Part shown: in pieces, positions 22,254 through 30,730 of the stretch | Layout: every line of letters starts with the position of its first letter | Position numbering within the stretch: position 1 is the stretch's first letter | Origin: Enterovibrio sp045679545 | GTDB lineage: Bacteria > Pseudomonadota > Gammaproteobacteria > Enterobacterales > Vibrionaceae | NCBI RefSeq assembly: GCF_045679545.1 | Contig: NZ_CP166194.1 | Span: 3,451,239-3,515,238 of the forward strand | Length of the DNA stretch: 64,000 nucleotides | Reading direction: 5' to 3' | Notes under the pieces: model-generated | Database searches by the model: none | Seen by the model: only the letters and a program-made list of their open reading frames with translations | What the model was told of the DNA's origin: nothing | Made by a program: the position numbers and the translations under genes

Positions 22254-23699
22254 ATGGTTAATTTCAGACCCGTACTTTTCGTTATCGGGCTGGTCTTATC
22301 TAAGATCGCCCTTTTCATGTACGTTCCAACCCTCACCGCCTTTTTTTCTGGCACACCAGGGTTTCTTGATTTTGGCTTAGCAGTCATCATCACTCACGTT
22401 GCCGCCTTCCTTTGCTTAACTTTTGGCAAAACAGAGAACTTTCGGCTCAATGCCCGAGACATGTTTGTTATTACCACATTGGTGTGGCTTATCGCCAGCG
22501 CCTTTGCGGCACTGCCGTTTGTGTTTATTAACCACATTAGCTTTACCGACGCCTATTTTGAAACCATGTCTGGCATTACGACGACAGGCTCAACGGTATT
22601 AAGCCATCTTGATAAAATGGCACCTGCCATTTTGCTCTGGCGCTCAATATTACAATGGCTAGGCGGCGTAGGGTTTATCGTGATGGGCGTGGCCATTTTG
22701 CCATTTTTGAATGTCGGTGGGATGCGACTATTTCAGACCGAATCATCAGACTGGTCAGCAAAATCCAGCCCTCGCACCAAAAATGTCGCCACCAGCATCA
22801 TGAAAGTCTACCTGTTCTTGTCGATACTCTGCTTTCTTGCCTACTGGCAAACAGGCATGACCCCCTTTCAAGCGGTAAACCATGCCATGACGACGATATC
22901 GACGGGTGGCTTTTCGACATCAGATGCATCGATGAATCGCTTTTCTCATTCCGCACAATGGGTGGGAACCGTGTTTATGTTTGCAGGCGGGTTACCTTTC
23001 TTACTCATGATGCAGTCTTTACGTCGACGCGATGTATCCTTGGTCATCAATGACGCTCAGATCCGCGGCTTTACCTATCTTGTACTGACCACCTCCGCGA
23101 TGGTCAGTATCTGGCTTGTCACCCACAAAAACTACGCCATTGCCGATGCGATTCGCGTTTCCATGTTTAACATTGTCTCGGTCGTGACCACCACAGGGTT
23201 TGGATTGGATGACTTCACTGCGTGGGGGTCGTTTGCCTCAGTTATCTTCGCGTTTATGTTAATCGCAGGCGGGTGCTCAGGTTCAACGTCAGGCGGGGCG
23301 AAAATCTTTCGTTTTCAAATCGCCTTAGCGCTATTGAAAAAGCACATTCAGCAACTGGTTCACCCATCAGGCGTGTTTATTCAGCGCTATAACGGCAGGC
23401 CCGTTAATGAAAGTATTGTGCGCTCAGTGGTGGCATTTGCCATTACGTATTTACTTACGATTATTGTCGTCGCGATGATACTCGCAGCCACAGGGTTAGA
23501 TGGCATAACCAGCCTCAGCGGTGCCATGACAGCCGTTGCCAATGTTGGCCCAGGTATGGGGCACATCATCGGGCCGACAGGGAATTTTGCCAGCCTGTCT
23601 GACACCGCAAAATGGGCATTGTGTATTGGGATGCTAATGGGGCGATTGGAGATATTGACGGTCTTGGTACTACTGTTTCCGGCATTTTGGCGCGATTAA
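22254..23699 (+). CDS. trkH: Trk potassium uptake channel TrkH
   Basis: TrkH is the membrane subunit of the Trk K+ uptake system. The 481-residue protein has about ten hydrophobic helices and the four pore-loop repeats with glycine filters (MSGITTTGSTV, TTISTGGFS, VVTTTGFGLDD, VANVGPGMG). The ATG at 22254 matches the family start; another ATG four bases upstream is out of frame. Its stop codon lies inside a perfect inverted repeat that probably terminates transcription. Confidence 0.96.
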   Translation: MVNFRPVLFVIGLVLSKIALFMYVPTLTAFFSGTPGFLDFGLAVIITHVAAFLCLTFGKTENFRLNARDMFVITTLVWLIASAFAALPFVFINHISFTDAYFETMSGITTTGSTVLSHLDKMAPAILLWRSILQWLGGVGFIVMGVAILPFLNVGGMRLFQTESSDWSAKSSPRTKNVATSIMKVYLFLSILCFLAYWQTGMTPFQAVNHAMTTISTGGFSTSDASMNRFSHSAQWVGTVFMFAGGLPFLLMMQSLRRRDVSLVINDAQIRGFTYLVLTTSAMVSIWLVTHKNYAIADAIRVSMFNIVSVVTTTGFGLDDFTAWGSFASVIFAFMLIAGGCSGSTSGGAKIFRFQIALALLKKHIQQLVHPSGVFIQRYNGRPVNESIVRSVVAFAITYLLTIIVVAMILAATGLDGITSLSGAMTAVANVGPGMGHIIGPTGNFASLSDTAKWALCIGMLMGRLEILTVLVLLFPAFWRD

Positions 23700-23711
23700 A
23701 TCGCGCCAAAA
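23685..23711. terminator. Bidirectional terminator overlapping the trkH stop codon
   Basis: A perfect 27-base inverted repeat (TTTTGGCGCGATT, one central base, AATCGCGCCAAAA) contains the trkH TAA at its centre. It can end both trkH and the convergent trhA-like gene. Confidence 0.75.
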
Positions 23712-23719
23712 ACGAACAC

Positions 23720-24385
23720 CTAAACGCTTACTGGCGTGACATACCAATAGATAGCGAGAAAATGAAGCACAGTTCCACCCAATACAAATAAGTGCCAGAT
23801 AGCGTGGTTGTAGGGAATGGAGGGCTTGACGTAGAAAATCACACCGAGGGAATACACCACGCCGCCTAACCCCAGTAATACCAATCCCGCCGTAGGGATC
23901 ACATCGGCTAGCTGATAAACCACCACAATCGACACCCAGCCCATCGCCAAATATGTCGCCAGTGACAGTGATTTAAAGCGATAAACAAAGGCGATTTTCA
24001 GCACAATACCCACTAACGCAATACCCCAAATCAACGCCATCACACCAATCGCCAAGGGTGTGCGCAGGCTGATCAGCATAAATGGCGTGTAAGTACCCGC
24101 TATCAACAAGTAGATGGCGCAATGATCGAAGGTCTTCAGTGCGCGTTTGGTTTTTTCAAAAGGGATGGCGTGATACAAGGTCGAAGCTAGATATAAAACA
24201 ATAATACTGGCGGCGTAGACACCATAACTGACGATACTCAGCGTATCAGCATCGCTATCCATCGCTTTTACAAGCAGCAAAATCAGCGCGACGATACCAA
24301 ATAACACACCAAGACCATGGCTGACGCTACTGGCAATCTCTTCTTTCATTGAGTACGAGGGGGGGTCAGATACACAGGCCGTCAT
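23720..24385 (-). CDS. trhA: Hemolysin III family membrane protein (TrhA/YqfA-like)
   Basis: This 221-residue protein has seven predicted membrane helices and the family markers EEIASSVSHGLG, ASTLYHA, FDHCAIYLLIAGTYTPF and YNHAIWHLFVLGG. The conserved histidines and acidic residues are those of the PAQR/hemolysin III superfamily. Bacterial members have been linked to membrane fluidity and lipid homeostasis; direct haemolytic action is doubtful. The ATG at 24385 has AAGGA upstream; an internal Met13 is the alternative start. Confidence 0.88.
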   Translation of the reverse strand: MTACVSDPPSYSMKEEIASSVSHGLGVLFGIVALILLLVKAMDSDADTLSIVSYGVYAASIIVLYLASTLYHAIPFEKTKRALKTFDHCAIYLLIAGTYTPFMLISLRTPLAIGVMALIWGIALVGIVLKIAFVYRFKSLSLATYLAMGWVSIVVVYQLADVIPTAGLVLLGLGGVVYSLGVIFYVKPSIPYNHAIWHLFVLGGTVLHFLAIYWYVTPVSV

Positions 24386-24473
24386 TGGACGCTCATCCTT
24401 CTAAATAAAACGACTTAAGCGAAACTGGCAATGAGTATGGCACATTTAAGCGTACACGTGTAAGCTTAAATTT

Positions 24474-25265
24474 TTATTCTATTTTGCTCAGAAATGCCTC
24501 GATGTGCTTAGTGGTTTGCGTCGGCAAGGCATCATGAGGGATCGTCAACGCGCGTCTCACTTTATTCGCGCCCACTAAACGCCCTAAGGCATCACCTACT
24601 CCTCCACTTTGTCGCGATAACACTAGCGCCAACTGCAATCCCTCATTATCTCGAGACGCCACCAGCTCGACGCGTCGCAAGCTTTCCATCAATCGGCCTG
24701 ACACTGGCACCAAGGTAAAGCACTGCTCAAAAGGCAGGGAGGCACGTTCAACATCTTGGTTACTCACCATCTCAATGCGCAAGCCTGATTGCTCAAATCC
24801 TTCAAATACCGCATTCAGCAGCGCATCAGGCGTAACGGTCACCAAAGCCTCACAGGAGGCGTCTTTCGCCATTGGAATATCAAGACTACCCCTCACCCAT
24901 ATTTTGCCATCGCCCATTGATAACGGCGTATCCATCGGGATTTGAAACTGTGTGTCAAACTGTCGCTTCTCACCCGTCTCAAGCGCAAAGGTATCCGGTA
25001 GATGCCATTTAACCAGTGTATGTGTCATCCGTCGTTTCCGGCGCTTTTGGCCTTGCTCTCCGTTCGAGCGAATCTGCTCCCAGCCCATGTAATCACAGCA
25101 AAGCTCAAACGAAAGCGTATCAATTTGCTGGCGAGTACTCCCTCCCGTCACCAAAACGGTCGCTGACGTCGACTCCCCTTGAGCGAACGATGCTTTTGGC
25201 AAAACCAATTCAATCTCAGCACTGCCAACACCCACTTTTGCCAACGCTTTTTTAAACCACCCCAT
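24474..25265 (-). CDS. Spo0M/SpoOM family arrestin-like protein
   Basis: This 263-residue protein begins MGWFKKALAKVGVGSAEIEL and continues with beta-rich sequence typical of the Spo0M family, which has an arrestin-like fold. In Bacillus the protein affects sporulation control; in non-sporulating bacteria such as this its role is unknown. A strong GGAGG site precedes the ATG. It is monocistronic between trhA and the divergent diguanylate cyclase gene. Confidence 0.87.
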   Translation of the reverse strand: MGWFKKALAKVGVGSAEIELVLPKASFAQGESTSATVLVTGGSTRQQIDTLSFELCCDYMGWEQIRSNGEQGQKRRKRRMTHTLVKWHLPDTFALETGEKRQFDTQFQIPMDTPLSMGDGKIWVRGSLDIPMAKDASCEALVTVTPDALLNAVFEGFEQSGLRIEMVSNQDVERASLPFEQCFTLVPVSGRLMESLRRVELVASRDNEGLQLALVLSRQSGGVGDALGRLVGANKVRRALTIPHDALPTQTTKHIEAFLSKIE

Positions 25266-25445
25266 GGTGACGCCTCCTTATCCTATTCATTGCTAGATCC
25301 CTCGCACAAAAACCATTTTTGCTCAGTGTAGACATACGTTAATAGTGTTGCTGTCACTGCATCCCTCTAAATTCTACTAAGATTAAAAAACTGGTAATCA
25401 GCGGCATCGTTTCGCTCGCATGATAGAACGGAGAATAAGCCAGCT

Positions 25446-26471
25446 ATGTCTAAAGATAATTTTGCGCTATCTACGGGATATTTAAAGAAAGTTGTTCCAT
25501 TACTGATGAAATATCAGGTATCTGCAACACCGACGAATTACGCCCTGTGGTACACCTATGTCGCCGATGCTGACACCGAGCTATCGAAAGAAATCAATGA
25601 GTCGATTCAAGCCACCGGGACACTAAGCGAAGTACAATGCGAACAACTGTATCACTCTCATTTCGCCGATAAGAAAGTCAAAGAAGCTGATGACTTTCAG
25701 CAAAGCTTGCAAGCGTTAGCGCTAGAAATGGGCAACACCATGCAAGACACCCTCAAAGACACGGATACGTTCCAAAGCACGTTAGATAAAACCTTCTCGC
25801 AATTGGCTCGCGTTGGCGAAGAAACCCTCTCGATGGATGAAACCATTGCAATGGTTCGCAGCGCAGTCAAAGGGTCAAATCAGATCCGCCAATCCACCAG
25901 CTTTTTCAAGAACCAACTGGCCGATGCGCAAAAAGAGATTGAGCGACTAAAAGAAACACTCGCACAAGCCAATGAAGAGGCATTAAACGATGCACTGACC
26001 GGGCTCTTTAATCGCCGAGCATTTGACACAGAACTTAATGCGCTCGCAAGTAAGCCGCCACCAAAAGGGTTTTCACTTCTGATATGCGATCTTGACCACT
26101 TTAAAAGCTTTAACGATACCTATGGCCATCTCATGGGCGATCAAGTTCTGAAGCTCACCGCAAAACGCCTAACCGATTACTGCCGTGAAGGCATCCAAGC
26201 GTTTCGCTATGGTGGTGAAGAATTTGCGGTTTTGGTACCCAATCGCCAACTCAACGGGGCTTGTCGCGTGGCTGAAACCATCAGAGCAAGCATTGATAGG
26301 CTGGTCATCAAAGATAAAAAAACAGGTAAGAAGCTAGACAACATTTCTGTTTCTATTGGTGTTGCTCAATTCGAGAAAGGTGAGAAAATAAGTAGCTTAA
26401 TAGGCCGAGCAGATGCGCTGTTATACGAAGCAAAAAATTTAGGTAGAAACCGCGTGATGCCCATTACCTAA
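25446..26471 (+). CDS. Soluble diguanylate cyclase (GGDEF domain)
   Basis: This 341-residue protein has an N-terminal helical sensory region of unknown ligand (1-150), a coiled coil (about 151-180) and a C-terminal GGDEF domain from 180. The active-site motif is intact as RYGGEEF (GGEEF 256-260), with metal-binding Asp215 in ICDLDHF, so it should make cyclic di-GMP from GTP. The product-inhibition I-site RxxD is not present: the corresponding residues read REGI (247-250). No membrane helix or signal peptide is visible. It likely stands alone, with no c-di-GMP effector gene nearby. Confidence 0.9.
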   Translation: MSKDNFALSTGYLKKVVPLLMKYQVSATPTNYALWYTYVADADTELSKEINESIQATGTLSEVQCEQLYHSHFADKKVKEADDFQQSLQALALEMGNTMQDTLKDTDTFQSTLDKTFSQLARVGEETLSMDETIAMVRSAVKGSNQIRQSTSFFKNQLADAQKEIERLKETLAQANEEALNDALTGLFNRRAFDTELNALASKPPPKGFSLLICDLDHFKSFNDTYGHLMGDQVLKLTAKRLTDYCREGIQAFRYGGEEFAVLVPNRQLNGACRVAETIRASIDRLVIKDKKTGKKLDNISVSIGVAQFEKGEKISSLIGRADALLYEAKNLGRNRVMPIT

Positions 26472-26568
26472 AGGGCAAGCCGAGGTGTTTTTAATAAGTA
26501 ATTTACGGCGACGATGAGCCGCCTTAAATTATTTTTAACTGCTGCTTTTTTCATCAGTTATTTTTCGT

Positions 26569-26574
26569 TATACT
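26569..26574 (+). promoter_or_regulatory. Possible -10 element before the small ORF
   Basis: TATACT lies 119 bases before the 54-residue ORF and is followed by a GC-containing start region. A clear -35 is not seen. Confidence 0.3.
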
Positions 26575-26693
26575 CCGCCCGAAAATCACACCCCAGAGTG
26601 AACACGCAGTAAGGCTCGCAGCCAACGGAATCCCTGACGTCACTTTGTATTTAATACTCGTCATGGATGCGCAATGAATGAGAACCCTAATAA

Positions 26694-26858
26694 ATGCGCC
26701 CTGCTACTGTTCGTGTTACCCGTACTCCTGCACGTATGCGTTCAACCTCTTTTGCTCCGCGTTTTCAAGCAAAAACTGGAGTAAACACTGCACCAGATCT
26801 GACGTTAGTTCGTCCGACCCCCATCAATACTGAAGCGCCAAAGGGTGAAGCGGCCTAA
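26694..26858 (+). CDS. Candidate 54-residue basic protein, unknown function
   Basis: The frame encodes a 54-residue protein beginning MRPATVRVTRTPARMRSTSF and ending KGEAA, with seven arginines and few acidic residues. It matches no family I recognise. Support for coding comes from codon choice (six of seven Arg codons are CGT, with many GTT and ACC/ACT, as in well-expressed genes), a GAGA sequence about ten bases before the ATG and the position in an otherwise empty 490-base gap. An overlapping ORF at 26674 (MNENPNKC...) is a possible alternative. The basic, proline-rich sequence suggests nucleic-acid or ribosome contact, which is only inference. Confidence 0.5.
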   Translation: MRPATVRVTRTPARMRSTSFAPRFQAKTGVNTAPDLTLVRPTPINTEAPKGEAA

Positions 26859-26868
26859 TCGCTTTGAC

Positions 26869-26894
26869 ACCACGTTTAATACCAGCGTGGTTTG
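26869..26894 (+). terminator. Weak hairpin after the small ORF
   Basis: ACCACG and CGTGGT pair around an 11-base loop, followed by TTT. It could end the small ORF transcript. Confidence 0.35.
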
Positions 26895-26963
26895 CCCTGC
26901 ATGAATCTGATACTGTAAGACACATAAAAACTAGGGCCAATTGCTCACTTTTTGGAGTCTTCA

Positions 26964-27230
26964 ATGAAATGTCATCGCGTTAATGAATTGATCGAACTGC
27001 TTCAGCCTGAATGGCAAAAAGAGCCAGAATTAAATTTGATGGAAATGATCTGCAAACTGGCGTCAGAAGCTGGGTATGAAGGTGAGTTAAAAAACCTGAC
27101 CGATGACGTACTGATCTATCACCTGAAAATGCGTAACAGCAATAAAGATGAGATGATCCCAGGTCTTGCTAAAGATTGTGAAAACGACTTCAAAACCGCC
27201 ATCTTGCGAGCGCGTGGCATCATCAGCTAA
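26964..27230 (+). CDS. yihD: YihD family protein (DUF1040)
   Basis: This 88-residue protein is highly similar to E. coli YihD (MKCHRVNELIELLQPEWQKE; LTDDVLIYHLKMR; LRARGII). The family is small, soluble and uncharacterised, conserved next to srkA-dsbA. The start at MKCHRV was chosen because GGAG lies at proper spacing. The four-residue upstream extension would overlap this site. Confidence 0.9.
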   Translation: MKCHRVNELIELLQPEWQKEPELNLMEMICKLASEAGYEGELKNLTDDVLIYHLKMRNSNKDEMIPGLAKDCENDFKTAILRARGIIS

Positions 27231-27253
27231 CAGCTTGTCAGAATACCGGACAG

Positions 27254-27285
27254 AAAAGCGAGGCCTTTGGGTTTCGCTTTTTTAT
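27254..27285 (+). terminator. Terminator after yihD
   Basis: AAAAGCGA and TCGCTTTT form a stem across a 12-base loop, followed by a T-rich tract. Confidence 0.65.
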
Positions 27286-27481
27286 TTCAAAACAATTATC
27301 TGCTTCATGCAAACCCCGCTCCTGCCAACCAATTTCCCACCACACGCACAGAATTCCCCGCATCGGCTACGTTATAATCTGTGGTCTATTGTTGAGCTAA
27401 GCCTTAATCAAATTATGCGTGGGCAACGTACCCATGCACATAGATCGGTGAAACCCGTTTGCCCCAAGGAATGCAGGTGCT

Positions 27482-28909
27482 ATGAGCAAGGATAAAATCG
27501 ACGTCAAAGACGTCACCGCGAAAGAGTTTAACCCCAAGACCCACAAAGGAAGCGGAGATCGCTTCAATCCAAGCAATCGTATTTATGTTCGAGAAGCAAA
27601 AGGGATCTACCAAAAACTACGCCAGAAGATGGGGTGGTTCTTCCTGTTGTTGTTTGTACTCACACCATGGATCCCCTACGGAGACCGACAGGCCATTCTA
27701 ATTGATATCGGCCACCAGCAATTTAATTTCTTTGGCACGACGCTTTGGCCGCAAGACCTGACCTTACTCGCGTCTGTGCTGATGATTGCCGCCTTTGGCC
27801 TCTTCTTTATTACTACCTTTTTAGGCCGAGTATGGTGTGGTTACCTTTGCCCACAAACCGTGTGGACCTTCATCTACATTTGGTTTGAAGAAAAACTGGA
27901 AGGCTCAGCCAACAAGCGCCGCAAGCAAGATTCGCTACCTCCCACCAAATCACTAGTGATGAGAAAAGCGATCAAACACTTGTGCTGGTTTGCAGTAGCA
28001 TTGCTGACGGGCCTAACGTTTGTGGGTTACTTCGTGCCCGTCAAAACGCTGTTTATTGAGTTTTTCACCTTCAGCAGTACCTTCTGGGTTACCTTCTGGG
28101 TGCTGTTTTTCAGCGTATGTACTTACGGTAATGCTGGTTGGATGCGCTCCATCATGTGTATTCACATGTGTCCATATGCTCGTTTCCAATCCGCCATGTT
28201 CGACAAAGATACCTTCATCGTTGGCTATGACCCAGCACGCGGGGAAAAACGTGGCCCACGCCCTCGCAAAAAAGACCCAAAAGAACTGGGACTGGGCGAC
28301 TGCATCGACTGTAACCTCTGCGTGCAAGTGTGCCCGACCGGCATCGATATCCGAGATGGTTTGCAGTACGAGTGTATTAACTGCGGCGCATGTATTGACG
28401 CCTGCGACGAAACCATGGAACGCATGAATTACGCCAAAGGCCTGATTAGCTACACCACAGAACACAAGCTCGAAGGCCACAAAGTCGACATAGTGCGACC
28501 CAAACTGGTTGGGTATGGCGTAGTCATGGTTGCCATGTGTGCTCTGTTTTTCTATTTGTTGGCAGAAGTGCAGCCGATGCGTCTTGACGTTATTCGAGAC
28601 CGCACAGAACTGTTTAGAACCAACAGCGACGGCTTGATTGAGAACACCTACACACTAAAAATCCTCAACAAAACACAACAGCCGGAAACTTACACATTAT
28701 CAGTGACAGGTATTGATGGGATTGAATGGTATGGAAAACAAGAAGTGACGCTAAGGGCCGGTGAAGTATTCACACTCCCCGTGAGCCTTGCCATTGACCC
28801 ATACGAACTCAGCACGCCAGTCGCCAATATCACCTTTGTGCTCAAACGGCAATCCGGTGACGACCAACAAACGGTAGAAACCGAAAGTCGCTTTATCAGT
28901 AAACTCTAA
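27482..28909 (+). CDS. ccoG: Cytochrome oxidase accessory ferredoxin CcoG (RdxA/FixG-type)
   Basis: CcoG is a membrane iron-sulfur protein that supports copper delivery for cbb3-type cytochrome c oxidase assembly. The 475-residue protein has four to five membrane helices in the first 215 residues, CGYLCP (119-124) and CIHMCP (226-231) pairs, two 4Fe-4S ferredoxin motifs (Cys 274/277/280/284 and 298/301/304/308), a further helix near 340 and a periplasmic C-terminal Ig-like domain. No ccoNOPQ genes are in the window. The start ATG follows a weak ribosome-binding site. Confidence 0.93.
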   Translation: MSKDKIDVKDVTAKEFNPKTHKGSGDRFNPSNRIYVREAKGIYQKLRQKMGWFFLLLFVLTPWIPYGDRQAILIDIGHQQFNFFGTTLWPQDLTLLASVLMIAAFGLFFITTFLGRVWCGYLCPQTVWTFIYIWFEEKLEGSANKRRKQDSLPPTKSLVMRKAIKHLCWFAVALLTGLTFVGYFVPVKTLFIEFFTFSSTFWVTFWVLFFSVCTYGNAGWMRSIMCIHMCPYARFQSAMFDKDTFIVGYDPARGEKRGPRPRKKDPKELGLGDCIDCNLCVQVCPTGIDIRDGLQYECINCGACIDACDETMERMNYAKGLISYTTEHKLEGHKVDIVRPKLVGYGVVMVAMCALFFYLLAEVQPMRLDVIRDRTELFRTNSDGLIENTYTLKILNKTQQPETYTLSVTGIDGIEWYGKQEVTLRAGEVFTLPVSLAIDPYELSTPVANITFVLKRQSGDDQQTVETESRFISKL

Positions 28910-28923
28910 GCGATACATCACTT

Positions 28924-28950
28924 AAAAGGGCGCTAAGTCGCGCCCTTTTT
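28924..28950 (+). terminator. Terminator after ccoG
   Basis: AAAAGGGCGC pairs with GCGCCCTTTT around a 6-base loop and is followed by T's. Confidence 0.82.
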
Positions 28951-29035
28951 GCTGCCACACATTTTTAACCGCAATCATCACCCGTCGTAGGATCTCTGAT
29001 ACCATCACGTATCATCACCAAACCCAAGTGATCCT

Positions 29036-30022
29036 ATGAGCGACGCGCAATTTAACTACCAACAACTAACCCCAGACATGCTGCTAAATGCCCTAGAATC
29101 AGTCGGTATTCGTCCCGAATCCGGTTTATTGGCACTCAATAGTTATGAGAACCGCGTCTATCAATTTCAAGATGAACACCGTCGCCGCTTGGTGACCAAG
29201 ATATATCGCCCACAGCGTTGGAGCGATGAGCAGATCCTCGAAGAGCACCAATTTGCGCTTGATTTGGAAAACGCCGATATTCCCGTCGCGGCGCCAATGC
29301 GCCTAGGTAACACGACCTTATTTAACTATGAAGGCTACCGATTCGCGGTATTTCCCAGTGTCGGAGGGCGTTCGTTTGAGGTAGATAACTGGGATCAACT
29401 CGAAATGGTCGGCCGCTTTCTTGGACGCATTCACCAAGTTGGCACCAGCAATCCATTCGTGCATCGCCCTACCTTAGGTCTTGAAGAATATGTCATGCAG
29501 CCAAGACGCGAACTGGAAAACAGCAGCTTCATTCCCATGCACCTCGAAAACAGTTTTTTTTCTGATCTAGACAGACTGATCGGCGTATTGAAATCACAGT
29601 GGAACGACAACTGGCCATCCATTCGTCTTCATGGCGACTGTCACCCTAGTAATATTTTGTGGCGAGATGGCCCGATGTTCGTTGATCTCGACGATGCGCG
29701 AAACGGTCCAGCCGTCCAAGATATCTGGATGCTGCTTAACGGCGATCGCCATGATCGCATTGCACAGCTAGATACCATTGCGGAAGCTTACTCGGAATTT
29801 CATGATTTTCCGCACCAACAATTGCAACTTATTGAACCTTTACGCGGTCTCAGAATGGTGCATTACATGGCGTGGCTGGCAAAACGTTGGCAAGATCCTG
29901 CTTTTCCTCGTGCATTTCCTTGGTTTGCTGAGGCAAAATACTGGGAAAATCAGGTCCTCGCCTTTAAAGAACAATTGGCAGCGCTTGAGGAGCCAGTATT
30001 GTCACTGACGCCTCATTGGTAG
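29036..30022 (+). CDS. srkA: Stress response kinase A (SrkA/YihE/RdoA)
   Basis: SrkA is a Ser/Thr protein kinase with an aminoglycoside-phosphotransferase-like fold. In E. coli it counters MazEF-linked death and the Cpx stress response. The 328-residue protein contains the catalytic motif LHGDCHPSNILW (about 198-209) and the metal-binding FVDLDDAR. It precedes dsbA by 36 bases, the arrangement seen in E. coli, so co-transcription is likely. Confidence 0.94.
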   Translation: MSDAQFNYQQLTPDMLLNALESVGIRPESGLLALNSYENRVYQFQDEHRRRLVTKIYRPQRWSDEQILEEHQFALDLENADIPVAAPMRLGNTTLFNYEGYRFAVFPSVGGRSFEVDNWDQLEMVGRFLGRIHQVGTSNPFVHRPTLGLEEYVMQPRRELENSSFIPMHLENSFFSDLDRLIGVLKSQWNDNWPSIRLHGDCHPSNILWRDGPMFVDLDDARNGPAVQDIWMLLNGDRHDRIAQLDTIAEAYSEFHDFPHQQLQLIEPLRGLRMVHYMAWLAKRWQDPAFPRAFPWFAEAKYWENQVLAFKEQLAALEEPVLSLTPHW

Positions 30023-30058
30023 ACCAACGAATAACTATACTCAGGGAGAAAGAACGTT

Positions 30059-30661
30059 ATGTTGAAAAAACTGTTAGCCTTTGCGGCAGTCACCATGTTG
30101 GCCTTTTCGGCACATGCTGCGCGCTTTAATGCAGGTGAAGATTATCAGGTACTGGAATTGCCGAAGACCGAATCACCAACCGTGACTGAATTCTTTTCTT
30201 TCTACTGCCCACATTGCTACAAAAGCCAAGGCTTGATGGAAGAGTTGAAAAAGCAGATCCCCGAGAATGTCGCCTTTAACAAAAACCATGTTTCATTTAT
30301 GGGTGGCAACATGGGTAAATCACTAAGCAAAGCACAGGCAACAGCAATCATGCTTGGCGTGGAAGACAAAATGATGCCGGTGATTTTTAACCGTATTCAC
30401 CTTCTGCAAAAGCCACCGCGCAATGATGATGAATTGCGCCAAATGTTTATCGATGAAGGTGTAGAGGCCGAGCAATATGATGGCACCTTTAACAGCTTTG
30501 CCGCGAACGCGATGGCTAACCGTTTTGATAAAGGCTTCCAAGCATCAGGCTTGCGTGGCGTGCCAGCGGTTATCGTGAATGGTAAATATCACGTGACACC
30601 AAAAACCGTGAAATCGACCGATGATTACTTCGCGCTGGTGAACTTCCTGCTTACGCAGTAA
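30059..30661 (+). CDS. dsbA: Periplasmic thiol:disulfide oxidase DsbA
   Basis: DsbA introduces disulfide bonds into exported proteins and is recycled by DsbB. The 200-residue precursor has a signal peptide (1-20, AHA cleavage) and a thioredoxin fold with the active site CPHC (50-53), plus a cis-proline loop in GLRGVPAVIVNG. In V. cholerae the orthologue (TcpG) is needed for toxin and pilus folding. It ends the srkA-dsbA unit before a strong terminator. Confidence 0.97.
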   Translation: MLKKLLAFAAVTMLAFSAHAARFNAGEDYQVLELPKTESPTVTEFFSFYCPHCYKSQGLMEELKKQIPENVAFNKNHVSFMGGNMGKSLSKAQATAIMLGVEDKMMPVIFNRIHLLQKPPRNDDELRQMFIDEGVEAEQYDGTFNSFAANAMANRFDKGFQASGLRGVPAVIVNGKYHVTPKTVKSTDDYFALVNFLLTQ

Positions 30662-30675
30662 AAAACAGACAAAAT

Positions 30676-30703
30676 CAAAAAAAGGGCCGCTTGGCCCTTT
30701 TTT
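30676..30703. terminator. Bidirectional terminator between dsbA and comM
   Basis: AAAAAAGGGCC pairs with GGCCCTTTTTT around a 4-base loop. A's on the left and T's on the right let it serve both convergent genes. Confidence 0.88.
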
Positions 30704-30730
30704 CGTTTAAGCAGAATAATTACGCCACAT

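Noticed and set aside
27391..27411. FNR-like TTGAG...ATCAA upstream of ccoG
   Set aside because: The half-sites are ten bases apart; FNR needs four, so it is not a credible site.
28013..28480. 155-residue minus-strand open frame
   Set aside because: It is a mirror frame of ccoG, arising from its codon pattern.
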